NCBI RefSeq assembly: GCF_028657945.1 | Contig: NZ_CP059693.1 | Coordinates: forward strand, 1-64,000 | Direction: 5' to 3' | Source of the DNA: Thalassomonas haliotis | GTDB taxonomy: Bacteria > Pseudomonadota > Gammaproteobacteria > Enterobacterales > Alteromonadaceae | Length of the DNA stretch: 64,000 nt | Part shown: positions 23,809 through 35,988 of the stretch, piece after piece | How positions within the stretch are numbered: position 1 is the first letter of the stretch | Layout: each line of letters opens with the position of its first letter | Program-made: the position numbers and the translations under genes | Notes under the pieces: model-generated | What the model was told of the DNA's origin: nothing | The model's input: the letters and a program-made list of their open reading frames with translations, nothing else | Databases searched by the model: none

Positions 23809-24360
23809 ATGTCTTGTTCATCGGCTTTAACGGCTTACCGTCAGGGTGGGGTGATAGCCTACCCGACGGAAGCCGTCTTTGGATTAGGCTGTGATCCGGA
23901 TAATGACGCAGCCATTCAAAAATTACTGGCCATCAAGCAAAGGCCAAAAGAGAAAGGCTTGATTTTACTGGCCGGCGATTATGCGCAGTTGCAGCCTTAC
24001 CTTGATGAGTCGGTTATTACTGCCCGACAACATCAAGCAATACTATCCCGCTGGCCTGGCGCCATTACTCAAATTATGCCGGTAAAAAGTACCGTTTCTT
24101 CCTGGGTCAAAGGCAGTTTTGACAGCATAGCCGTGCGGGTCACCGAACATCCTGATGTGATCGAATTGTGTCGGCAAACCGGAAAACCTATCATTTCCAC
24201 CAGCGCCAACCTAACGGGACAACCTAGCCTCAGCGATTACCAGCAGGTGCTGCAACAGTTTCAGGATAAAGTCGACTTTATTCTCGAAGGAAAAACTTTA
24301 GGTTTTACCAGCCCCTCTACCATTATCAATGCGCTCACCGGAGATATATTGCGACCATGA
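23809..24360 (+). CDS. tsaC: Threonylcarbamoyl-AMP synthase TsaC (YrdC)
   Basis: Makes threonylcarbamoyl-AMP from threonine, bicarbonate and ATP, the first step of the t6A37 modification of ANN-decoding tRNAs. The YrdC fold shows [20 protein letters not shown], the [12 protein letters not shown] lysine/arginine motif and [12 protein letters not shown]. Length 183 aa is that of the short TsaC form without the Sua5 extension. Its stop overlaps the hemF start by four bases (ATGA). Confidence 0.95.
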   Translation: MSCSSALTAYRQGGVIAYPTEAVFGLGCDPDNDAAIQKLLAIKQRPKEKGLILLAGDYAQLQPYLDESVITARQHQAILSRWPGAITQIMPVKSTVSSWVKGSFDSIAVRVTEHPDVIELCRQTGKPIISTSANLTGQPSLSDYQQVLQQFQDKVDFILEGKTLGFTSPSTIINALTGDILRP

Positions 24361-25283
24361 CAACAAAAATTAATACCCCGGATATTAATCAGGTGATCCA
24401 ATACCTGAAAAGTTTGCAGGACAGCATTTGTCATAACCTTGCCCAGTCAGACGGCAAAGAAAGCTTTATTGAAGACAGCTGGCAGCGTGAAGAAGGCGGT
24501 GGCGGCCGTAGTCGGGTATTGACCGACGGCGCAGTATTTGAACAGGCTGGGGTGAACTTTTCCCATGTCTCCGGGGAAAGAATGCCGGCTTCGGCCACGG
24601 CGCATCGTCCTGAGTTACAGGGCCGGTCATTTCAGGCCTGCGGTGTTTCTTTGGTGATCCACCCGAAAAACCCTAACATTCCTACTACTCATGCCAATGT
24701 CCGCTTCTTTATCGCCGAAAAAGACGGGGCTGATCCGGTATGGTGGTTTGGCGGTGGTTTCGATTTAACCCCTTATTACCCGTTTAAAGAAGATGTCATT
24801 CACTGGCACCAGATGGCGCAACAACTCAGTCGGCCTTTTGGTGAAGATGTATATCCGAAATATAAAGCCTGGTGCGATGAATATTTTTATTTAAAGCATA
24901 GAAATGAAACCCGCGGCGTCGGTGGACTGTTTTTTGATGATCTCAATGAATGGGGCTTTGAAAAAAGTTTTGCCTATATGCAGGCGGTGGGTGACAACTT
25001 CATCCCGGCCTATGTGCCAATTGTCGACAAACGTAAAGATACCTCTTACGGTGAAAAAGAGCGGCAGTTCCAGCTTTATCGCCGTGGCCGTTATGTAGAA
25101 TTTAATCTGGTATATGATAGAGGTACCTTGTTTGGTCTGCAAACCGGTGGCCGTACCGAATCTATTTTGATGTCTTTACCACCGCTTGTCCGTTGGCAAT
25201 ATAACTATCAGCCGGAAGAGGACTCAGCAGAAGCCGAGCTTTATAGGACTTACCTGAAGCCGCAAAACTGGCTTGGGTTGTAA
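24357..25283 (+). CDS. hemF: Oxygen-dependent coproporphyrinogen III oxidase
   Basis: Aerobic HemF decarboxylates coproporphyrinogen III to protoporphyrinogen IX in haem synthesis. Conserved blocks include [49 protein letters not shown], the [16 protein letters not shown] region and [20 protein letters not shown]. Length 308 aa is standard. It is the last gene of the purE-tsaC-hemF run. Decayed sequence follows directly downstream. Confidence 0.97.
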   Translation: MTTKINTPDINQVIQYLKSLQDSICHNLAQSDGKESFIEDSWQREEGGGGRSRVLTDGAVFEQAGVNFSHVSGERMPASATAHRPELQGRSFQACGVSLVIHPKNPNIPTTHANVRFFIAEKDGADPVWWFGGGFDLTPYYPFKEDVIHWHQMAQQLSRPFGEDVYPKYKAWCDEYFYLKHRNETRGVGGLFFDDLNEWGFEKSFAYMQAVGDNFIPAYVPIVDKRKDTSYGEKERQFQLYRRGRYVEFNLVYDRGTLFGLQTGGRTESILMSLPPLVRWQYNYQPEEDSAEAELYRTYLKPQNWLGL

Positions 25284-25305
25284 TAAAAGCTAAAACCAGG
25301 CGCTG

Positions 25306-25740
25306 TTATTTCTTATAAAAGCGCCTTAAATCTTCCAACGCCATCAGTAAATCTTTAATTTTGCTACCGGCAGTTCCTGGTATCGGCTGTTATAAATGGA
25401 AAAATTACCGAACCTGTCTATTTCATTAAGCTACTCGCCTATTTTTATCGCGTAATAACCGCTTCTTCCCAAAATCATATAACCCTGGCTGTTTTTGATA
25501 AATAATGACAGGTTTCACCGGTAAAAAATGTTTTTTGCCTTCCCGGCCACTGGATAATCAAGCGGCATCCGGGTTTGATAGTCCGAATAATTACTGCTAT
25601 GGCCCCTGTACCCTTTGCCGTTGTCATTAAACTCTTTGCTGTGATCCCCGGTGATAATAACATTGACCAGGAGAAATTGATGATACCAGGCAGCTAATTG
25701 CTTATTTCGGCCTTACGCATGTCAAGATTTTGCTCCTATA
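25306..25740 (-). pseudogene. C-terminal remnant of a YejM/DUF3413-type sulfatase
   Basis: Conceptual translation of the minus strand gives pieces of the inner-membrane alkaline-phosphatase-fold sulfatase family in shifting frames. VIITGDHSKEFNDN, GHSSNYSDYQTRMPL, then (other frame) QWPGRQKTFFTGETCHY, then IYNSRYQELP and (other frame) KIKDLLMALEDLRRFYKK ending at a stop at 25306. At least two frameshifts, several stops and the loss of the N-terminal ~450 residues show it is non-functional. The identification is by recalled family motifs. Confidence 0.7.
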
Positions 25741-26008
25741 GGCTTATACTGAATGATGAAACCTTGCCGGATTCTTTACGCTGCTAACCGCAAGTAATTA
25801 TGACCGTTTCTTTACATTTTTATTGTAGGGTTTTTTATTGGAAGCGGGTGGCATGAGCTGATTGGCATGAAAAACTTGTTGTAGATTACAATCCCATAAA
25901 CTTCTAAGGGGTATATTGCCATTCTTTGCGGTAGGTCAAGTTTTGTTTGTAAAAGCGGCATTAGAATCGCCACATTAAATAACCGTACTAAAAAAATGGA
26001 AATTAGTT

Positions 26009-26686
26009 ATGAAAAAATCTCTCTTAACGCTAACAGTATTATCCGCTTTAACCGTCTCTTCATTGGCATCAGCAAATCAGGCTGGCGACATCCTGATCCG
26101 CGGTGGTGCGACTATGGTCAACCCTGATAACGATAAAACCGGCATTGACCTAAACGGTGCAGATTCTGGCATGTCATTAAGTGTTGATGACAACACTCAG
26201 CTGGGCCTGAATTTTGTTTATTTCTATGATACTAACTGGGCAATTGAATTACTTGCCGCCACGCCTTTTAAGCACGACATTACTGTTCATGATCCAAACG
26301 GGGTTTTAGGTGTCGATGGTGTTCACTTAGCCGAAGTAACTCAGTTACCACCAACGTTAAGCGCCTTATACTATTTTGATACCTCATCAAAACTTAAGCC
26401 TTACGTCGGTCTTGGTCTTAACTACACTATTTTCTTCGATGAAGGTTTTGAAGACGCACCGAAAAGTTTAGGGTTCAGCGATCTGGATCTGGACTCTTCT
26501 ATCGGCTATTCGGTACAAATTGGTGCCGACTATCATATCAATGACAAATGGTCTATTAATGCATCTGCCCGTTATATCGATATCAACACCGATGCCAGCT
26601 TCAAATACAATGACACCGTTAAAGGTTCAGCCGACGTTGACATAGATCCTATGGTTTACTCTCTGATGATCGGTTACAAATTCTAA
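26009..26686 (+). CDS. ompW: OmpW family outer-membrane protein
   Basis: Small outer-membrane beta-barrel of the OmpW family, an eight-stranded barrel with a hydrophobic channel. The signal peptide KKSLLTLTVLSALTVSSLASA is followed by the family start GDILIRGGATMVNPD; YFDTSSKLKPYVGLGLNYT and the C-terminal barrel strand ending in YKF are typical. Length 225 aa fits. It is a single gene with a terminator at 26731. The substrate is unknown. Confidence 0.92.
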   Translation: MKKSLLTLTVLSALTVSSLASANQAGDILIRGGATMVNPDNDKTGIDLNGADSGMSLSVDDNTQLGLNFVYFYDTNWAIELLAATPFKHDITVHDPNGVLGVDGVHLAEVTQLPPTLSALYYFDTSSKLKPYVGLGLNYTIFFDEGFEDAPKSLGFSDLDLDSSIGYSVQIGADYHINDKWSINASARYIDINTDASFKYNDTVKGSADVDIDPMVYSLMIGYKF

Positions 26687-26730
26687 ATATTTACCTCTTT
26701 TGCACTAAGAGTAAATAAGAAGTAGTTAAA

Positions 26731-26757
26731 AGCAGTAACGGAAGTTGCTGCTTTTTT
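26731..26757 (+). terminator. Rho-independent terminator after ompW
   Basis: AGCAGTAAC and GTTGCTGCT pair over nine positions (one G-U) around the tetraloop GGAA, followed by a T-run, 45 bases after the ompW stop. Confidence 0.8.
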
Positions 26758-26816
26758 ATTTTAAAAAGCTGAGTCTTGGGGTAGGCTAGAAAAAATTTTC
26801 TCACAAATTATCACTC

Positions 26817-27629
26817 ATGGATCAATATCGTGTATTCGGCAACCCCATTAAACACTCCCGCTCTCCATATATACATCAGGCTTTTGCCGAAGAAACACAG
26901 CAGCAGTTAACTTACCAAAGCCAGCTGGTAGCTTTAGATGCCTTCGCAGCAACGATCAAAGACTTTGCCCAAGCCGGCGGTAAAGGCGGCAATGTCACCG
27001 TGCCTTTTAAAGAGCAGGCCTTGGCTTTATGTGATCAGGTGTCTAAACGTGCATCTTTGGCGGGGGCGGTTAACACTCTGAGTTTTCGCGATGGCCAAAT
27101 TCTGGGAGATAATACCGATGGTATTGGCCTGGTAAAAGATTTGCTCGCTAATAAAGTCACCTTAACGAATCGTCGAATCTTATTAATAGGGGCGGGTGGG
27201 GCAGCCAAAGGAGTCGTTTTGCCATTATTAGAGCAAAACCCTGCTCAACTGGTTATTGCCAACCGAACGCTAAGTAAAGCTCAGCAGATATGTCAGCTGG
27301 TTTCGGATAACAGATTAAGTTGTTGTACCTTCGAACACTGTAATAACTATGAATTTGACGTTATCATCAATGCCACATCTGCCAGTTTAGATGGGCACTT
27401 ACCAGCTATTCCGGAACAAGTGATAGCCAGGGCAGAGGTGTGTTACGACATGGTCTATGCAAAACAGCTAACGCCATTTTTGCACTGGGCGAAAGAGTCG
27501 GGCGCAAACAAAGTGATAGACGGCTTAGGCATGTTGGTGGCACAGGCGGCGGAAAGTTTTAATATTTGGCGTGGGGTAATGCCGTCTACAGACGAAGTAT
27601 TGCAGCGCTTAAGAGCCGATTTAACTTAA
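26817..27629 (+). CDS. aroE: Shikimate dehydrogenase
   Basis: NADP-dependent reduction of 3-dehydroshikimate to shikimate in the aromatic amino acid pathway. The substrate-binding N-terminus shows VFGNPIKHSRSPYIHQAF and GGNVTVPFKE with the catalytic lysine; the Rossmann motif is LIGAGGAAKGVVLPLL. DGLGMLVAQAAESFNIW lies near the C-terminus. Length 270 aa is typical. It starts the aroE-yrdB-yrdA block that also flanks E. coli rrnD. Confidence 0.96.
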   Translation: MDQYRVFGNPIKHSRSPYIHQAFAEETQQQLTYQSQLVALDAFAATIKDFAQAGGKGGNVTVPFKEQALALCDQVSKRASLAGAVNTLSFRDGQILGDNTDGIGLVKDLLANKVTLTNRRILLIGAGGAAKGVVLPLLEQNPAQLVIANRTLSKAQQICQLVSDNRLSCCTFEHCNNYEFDVIINATSASLDGHLPAIPEQVIARAEVCYDMVYAKQLTPFLHWAKESGANKVIDGLGMLVAQAAESFNIWRGVMPSTDEVLQRLRADLT

Positions 27630-27677
27630 CGTTTTTTATTCTTAATTTATTAACAGCTATAAAAGCAGGATTTACAC

Positions 27678-27911
27678 TTGAACCAAGCTATTTTATTTAA
27701 TGATGATATTCATTTTGACGAAGGCCAAAATGCCTGGAGTTTTACCGGGTTAATGTCCGGTCAAAAGGTGATAATCTTTATTAAGCAAACTTATCCGGAT
27801 AAAAACTTGGTGATCACCGACTGTGTCAGGTTTGACTGGGAAGAAGCGGTTGAGATCTGGCTGGAAAATTATGAACCGGATCTCAATAATGAAATTCACC
27901 TAAAGCTGTAG
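27678..27911 (+). CDS. DUF1488 family protein (YrdB-like)
   Basis: A 77-residue protein of the DUF1488 family, conserved next to aroE. It has the family pattern of a short beta-rich N-terminus (FNDDIHFDEGQNAWSFTGL) and an acidic C-terminus (FDWEEAVEIWLENYEPDL). The start is TTG at 27678, with AAGCAGGA upstream. Function unknown. It sits 48 bases after aroE and is convergent with yrdA. Confidence 0.85.
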   Translation: MNQAILFNDDIHFDEGQNAWSFTGLMSGQKVIIFIKQTYPDKNLVITDCVRFDWEEAVEIWLENYEPDLNNEIHLKL

Positions 27912-27937
27912 GTGAAGGCTTTCAATCAAGCCCCTCT

Positions 27938-28498
27938 TTAAGAGGGGTCGGCCATATCTGCCAGATATTCGTCTTTTAATTGCAGATAGTTAGTAGCAGA
28001 CTGTTTCAAGAAGCTGATTTCATTCTCCTTCAGCGGTCTGCTTTTCTTCATCGGGTTGCCGACATAAAGATAACCACTCTCCAGCACCTTATTAGGAGGC
28101 ACTAAAGTACCGGCGCCGATAAAGACATCATCTTCAACAACAGCACCATCCATGATGATGGCCCCCATCCCCACCAGAATACGACTCCCTAAAGTGCAGC
28201 CGTGTAGCATGCACTTATGGCCTATGGTCACATCATCACCTATTGCCAAAGGAAAACCGTCGGGGTTATTTTCACTTTTCCGGGTAACATGTAATACCGT
28301 GCCGTCCTGAACATTGGTTCGTGCACCCAAGGTTATTTTATTGACATCACCTCTTGCTGCAACTAAAGGCCAAATACTCACATCGTCACCGATAGTAATA
28401 TTACCGACCAGTACTGCCGACGGATCTATATATACCTTTTCGCCAACTTTTGGGCTGATCCCCTGGTAAGAACGTAATTTATATTGAGTCATAATCAT
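27938..28498 (-). CDS. yrdA: Gamma-carbonic anhydrase-like hexapeptide protein (YrdA)
   Basis: A left-handed beta-helix protein of the gamma-carbonic anhydrase/YrdA family. The hexapeptide repeats run from VYIDPSAVLVGNITIGDDVSIWPLV through VLHVT and IGHKCMLHGCTLG; metal-binding histidines of this family are visible at VLHV and IGHKCMLHG. Length 186 aa is normal. An alternative ATG at 28492 would give the more usual MTQYKLRSYQG start. The enzymatic activity of YrdA proteins is not settled. Confidence 0.92.
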   Translation of the reverse strand: MIMTQYKLRSYQGISPKVGEKVYIDPSAVLVGNITIGDDVSIWPLVAARGDVNKITLGARTNVQDGTVLHVTRKSENNPDGFPLAIGDDVTIGHKCMLHGCTLGSRILVGMGAIIMDGAVVEDDVFIGAGTLVPPNKVLESGYLYVGNPMKKSRPLKENEISFLKQSATNYLQLKDEYLADMADPS

Positions 28499-28716
28499 CT
28501 ATTGCTATGAATTTTTCTTAACTTTAGCAAATTAAAGCATGCTTAACTGACATTATTAAGTGAAATGTTTCATGTGAAACGTTACTAAATGAAGAAAACA
28601 CGAACATCGCACATAAATAAAAAGCAGCATTCTGGTCGGTATTCGCTGCTTTAATCGCCAATAAGCTCGCGGCTTGTACAAATATCAAAGAATATGAAAT
28701 TAATTTCAAAAAGGTG

Positions 28717-28744
28717 TTGACCTCATCAGGAAAATGTCTAAAAT
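28717..28744 (+). promoter_or_regulatory. rRNA operon 1 promoter P1
   Basis: TTGACC (28717-28722), a 16-base spacer and TAAAAT (28739-28744) form a sigma-70 promoter. The discriminator GCGCATC directly after the -10 box is the GC-rich type seen at stringently controlled rRNA promoters. The same element is found ahead of rRNA operon 2. Confidence 0.8.
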
Positions 28745-28842
28745 GCGCATCCACTTCCACGGGGCAGCCCAACGAAGTGTTTTGATAAGTTTAAGTGATG
28801 TAAACATCAGTTAAACAGCCAACAAAACTTTGAAAAAAGAGG

Positions 28843-28870
28843 TTGACATCAAAACTGAGAAGCGTATCAT
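28843..28870 (+). promoter_or_regulatory. rRNA operon 1 promoter P2
   Basis: A perfect TTGACA (28843-28848), 16 bases and TATCAT (28865-28870), again followed by the GCGCATC discriminator. It lies 126 bases after P1. Transcripts would carry a leader of about 315 bases, which includes a boxA-like GTTCTTTAAAAA near 28952. Confidence 0.85.
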
Positions 28871-29192
28871 GCGCATCTCGCTTGAGACAAGCACTCAAGT
28901 AAATATGATTAACGAATGCGATTAATCATTGTCTACCTTGTATAGGGTAGAGTTCTTTAAAAATTAGTTATCATGCAATTTGTGTGGGCACTCACGTTAA
29001 TGTTGATTTTACATAGTTACCTTCGGGTAACAAAAAATAAACTTAATGATGAATGACACACAAGTACGACTTACTTTTTAGTAAGTAATATTTACGTTTT
29101 GATTTTACTTTTTTAAAAGTAGAAACAAAAACGACAGAATTCATTGAGTCGAGAGCTTGCTTTTTATAAGTGAGTTGTCACAAACGATTTTT

Positions 29193-30734
<1,542 letters not shown>

Positions 30735-30814
30735 TCTTGAAGTAAAACACTGTTTTCGTTGAGTGTTCACACAAATGGTATGATAACCAACTTCTAATCG
30801 AATGAGATTAGATG

Positions 30815-30829
30815 TGTTCTTTAACAATC
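30815..30829 (+). promoter_or_regulatory. boxA antitermination element in spacer 1
   Basis: TGTTCTTTAACAATC matches the rRNA boxA consensus recognised by NusB/NusE. It lies in the 316-base 16S-23S spacer of operon 1 (30735-31050), which contains no tRNA gene. Confidence 0.75.
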
Positions 30830-31050
30830 TGGAAAGCTGATATATATACCGGAAATAATCATTGATTATTTCCATGATGAACACAGTGTCGCGCTGTGAA
30901 CATCAACCTGATAATGACTTCTTCCTTGAGTCATTATCAACTCTTATTCAAGACACTCTATGAGTGCGTGAAAATGTCAGACTTTACAACTTAGTTCGGT
31001 TTAGTCACCGAACAGTTAAGTATTTCTTCGGAAACTACTTGGGGTTGTAT

Positions 31051-33941
<2,891 letters not shown>

Positions 33942-34044
33942 ACAACACCCAAGTGGTTTTGTAGTTAAAGCTGACATAAAGAATCACGCACCAAGTGCTT
34001 GAATAAGATTGTATATATAAACGTTTTCTAAGATTGACTATTTC

Positions 34045-34160
34045 GCTTAGCGACAATAGCAACGTGGTACCACCTGATCCCATGCCGAACTCAGAAGTGA
34101 AACGCGTTAGCGCCGATGGTAGTGTGGGAGTTCCCATGTGAGAGTAGGACATTGCTAAGC
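34045..34160 (+). rRNA. 5S ribosomal RNA, operon 1
   Basis: About 116 bases with the conserved core CCATGCCGAACTCAGAAG. The ends GCTTAGC and GCTAAGC pair to close helix I. It lies 103 bases after the 23S gene and just before the operon terminator. Confidence 0.95.
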
Positions 34161-34170
34161 ACCTATTTAG

Positions 34171-34204
34171 AAAAGCCCGACTCACTGAGTCGGGCTTTTT
34201 GCTT
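34171..34204 (+). terminator. Terminator of rRNA operon 1
   Basis: GCCCGACT and AGTCGGGC form an 8-bp GC-rich stem followed by TTTTT, ten bases after 5S. Confidence 0.9.
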
Positions 34205-34304
34205 TTCTGATTCACTGTAATATTTCAAGCCTCAGCTCAGCTGATAGCTCAAGGGTGATTCACGCATTGTATAACAGTGCCCTGGCAGCTTTGAAGCAGC
34301 ATAC

Positions 34305-34592
34305 CTAATCCCTTGTCCCGCTTTCTTTCTCAAGCAATTGCCAGGAAGCAAACTCTTTCTTTTTTGCTCCCTTGGATAATTCCCGTCCAATCAAGCGGCA
34401 GCCCTTCTTTAGGGGATGAGTTTTAATCCCAATGTAGGCTCGAACCAGGTTGGCCACAGTAGCCTCTTGCAGGATGAGTTCTTCTCCTGAATGGAGTTTG
34501 ATCGTGGCACGTAGGTGCTGATGTCCCCGTGGAGTCCCCAGGAGTATTTCAACTATATCGGTATTCGCCAGGATACGTCGCTTCTCTCTCAT
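34305..34592 (-). CDS. Hypothetical protein, 95 residues
   Basis: I do not recognise a family. The protein is strongly basic (many Lys and Arg, including the segment KGAKKK near the C-terminus) with a predicted mixed alpha/beta core (ATIKLHSGEELILQEATVANLV). No signal peptide or membrane segment is visible. The start is supported by GGGGAAG upstream of the ATG. It is the first gene of the island between the two rRNA operons and points toward the operon 1 terminator; a palindromic element lies 26 bases upstream of its start codon. Confidence 0.6.
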   Translation of the reverse strand: MREKRRILANTDIVEILLGTPRGHQHLRATIKLHSGEELILQEATVANLVRAYIGIKTHPLKKGCRLIGRELSKGAKKKEFASWQLLEKESGTRD

Positions 34593-34618
34593 GGCTACTT
34601 CCCCAATGGTTTATGTAA

Positions 34619-34776
34619 TACCAATTGAATTAAGTATTTTCTCACCTTCGAATGCTCTAAAGGTCCAGGTTCTGCGTTGTTTTCAATGCCAATAGCCAGC
34701 TATTGCTCAATCAAACGCCTTGAACTTGAACCTTTATCCTCATCGAATATTGATCACCTACTTAATACAATTGGTA
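34619..34776. mobile_element. MITE-like palindromic element, about 158 bp
   Basis: The ends TACCAATTGAATTAAGTA and TACTTAATACAATTGGTA are 18-bp terminal inverted repeats with one mismatch. The interior is also an imperfect palindrome: CTAAAGGTCCAGGTTC on the left matches GAACTTGAACCTTTAT on the right. No coding capacity is seen. This is the shape of a non-autonomous transposable element or a hairpin-forming intergenic repeat, and TA dinucleotides flank it. Copies elsewhere in the genome cannot be checked here. Confidence 0.65.
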
Positions 34777-35034
34777 TAAATGCTTCTCTACTATGAGTAC
34801 AAGGAGTACTGAAAGGATAGCATATGGATGGAGTGTTTTAGCGAGATGCTGGTTTGCAGGTGTGTCCTAAAATTAAGCTGGACATATATAAACTGGCTGT
34901 ATTGAAAGTGGAGTAAGAATTAAATGATTTGATTATGTGTTATTTCATTTTTGATATATGAATGAAATAACACATATTTTTGAACGGTATCAGCTAAGCC
35001 TGTTTTAAGGGGCTTAGCTGTAATTTTTTAGATC

Positions 35035-35529
35035 TTAGAAATCACCGCCAGGTCCACACTCTGGCTCGCCATCGTTAGTACCTGGAAACCAAACTCGTTC
35101 TTCTCTGCCACTACCTTCTATTCTGACATTGGTTACCTGAACATCGGTTTTATGTTGCTGGGACGTTAAAGGAAGATTTACATGTTCATTAAATGAGTAA
35201 GTATGAAACTCGCCATTTTGGTATATATTTTCTTCCTCAAAGATGTGAAAAGGAACGCTTGAGTTACAAGAGACATGACCGGATTTTTGAGTATATGAAG
35301 ATTTTGTAATCCAGAACCACTCATGATCGCCAGCATTCTCACTTTCAGGCTTACCCCATAGATGATACGTACCAGAATAGGAGCATGTAGTGTAATCAGT
35401 TCTTGTTTCTACTTGCTCATAGTCATACACAGTCGTCGTTTTCCAAAAACCACAAAGTGGTCTGGCTTCAATTGCTGAGCTGAAAATAGTGGCTGATACT
35501 AGGGCTGGTAATATTAGTTTATTAAACAT
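35035..35529 (-). CDS. Secreted hypothetical protein with four cysteines
   Basis: No family was recognised. The 164-residue protein has a signal peptide (KLILPALVSATIFSSAIEA, probable cleavage near residue 22). The mature part is rich in aromatic residues and has exactly four cysteines (26, 49, 88 and 158), consistent with two disulfides in the periplasm or outside the cell. An AAGGAAG ribosome site precedes the ATG. It stands alone between the MITE-like element and the hybrid sensor kinase. Confidence 0.65.
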   Translation of the reverse strand: MFNKLILPALVSATIFSSAIEARPLCGFWKTTTVYDYEQVETRTDYTTCSYSGTYHLWGKPESENAGDHEWFWITKSSYTQKSGHVSCNSSVPFHIFEEENIYQNGEFHTYSFNEHVNLPLTSQQHKTDVQVTNVRIEGSGREERVWFPGTNDGEPECGPGGDF

Positions 35530-35988
35530 TTCTACTTCCTTTATATATCTAAAAAATGCATTGATTTACATATACTCTAAGCTCTGATCTTCTCCGATAT
35601 TTAATAGCTCCCCTAAAGTTAAATTTCATTATGGGATCACTATCTTTATCATGTCTGTGCTAGTGGTTTAAAACCATTCATTCACTTCTGGTTAGTACAG
35701 AATGGTCATTAATGGCTACCCGGACAAATTTATATCAAGAGCACGAATATGCTTAGTAAGTTATGGAACACCAACCAAGTGATCAATAGTCATTCAGCGC
35801 AATGTCGCAGAATGAATAGCTTTTGTAGGAAATTGAATAGTGATATTTATCGATTGGTTAATATTCTTGAATTAGAGGCATAACTTAGGGGGAATTTTTT
35901 GGATAACGTTTACTGCTGCAATGGGGAACAGGCAGTTCTTCAGTTGCATTATTACTGAAAAGCAGAATGTTAAGGGGGTGAGTCGTGA
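35530..35988. other. Gene-free stretch downstream of the hybrid sensor
   Basis: AT-rich sequence of 459 bases separating the secreted protein gene from the 3' end of the hybrid sensor kinase. The only structure noticed is a 13-base palindrome TGGTTTAAAACCA near 35662. I see no supported gene. Confidence 0.5.

Noticed and set aside
25475-25663. A 62-residue open frame on the minus strand as an independent gene.
   Set aside because: It is one frame of the decayed sulfatase; the neighbouring frames continue the homology.
27931-27947. Palindrome CCCCTCTTTAAGAGGGG between the DUF1488 gene and yrdA, as a terminator.
   Set aside because: No T-run follows on the plus strand and it overlaps the end of yrdA, so termination cannot be argued well.
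28566-28581. A third parS-like sequence, TGTTTCATGTGAAACG, before rRNA operon 1.
   Set aside because: It has two mismatches and breaks the CACGTG core that ParB requires, so it is likely chance.
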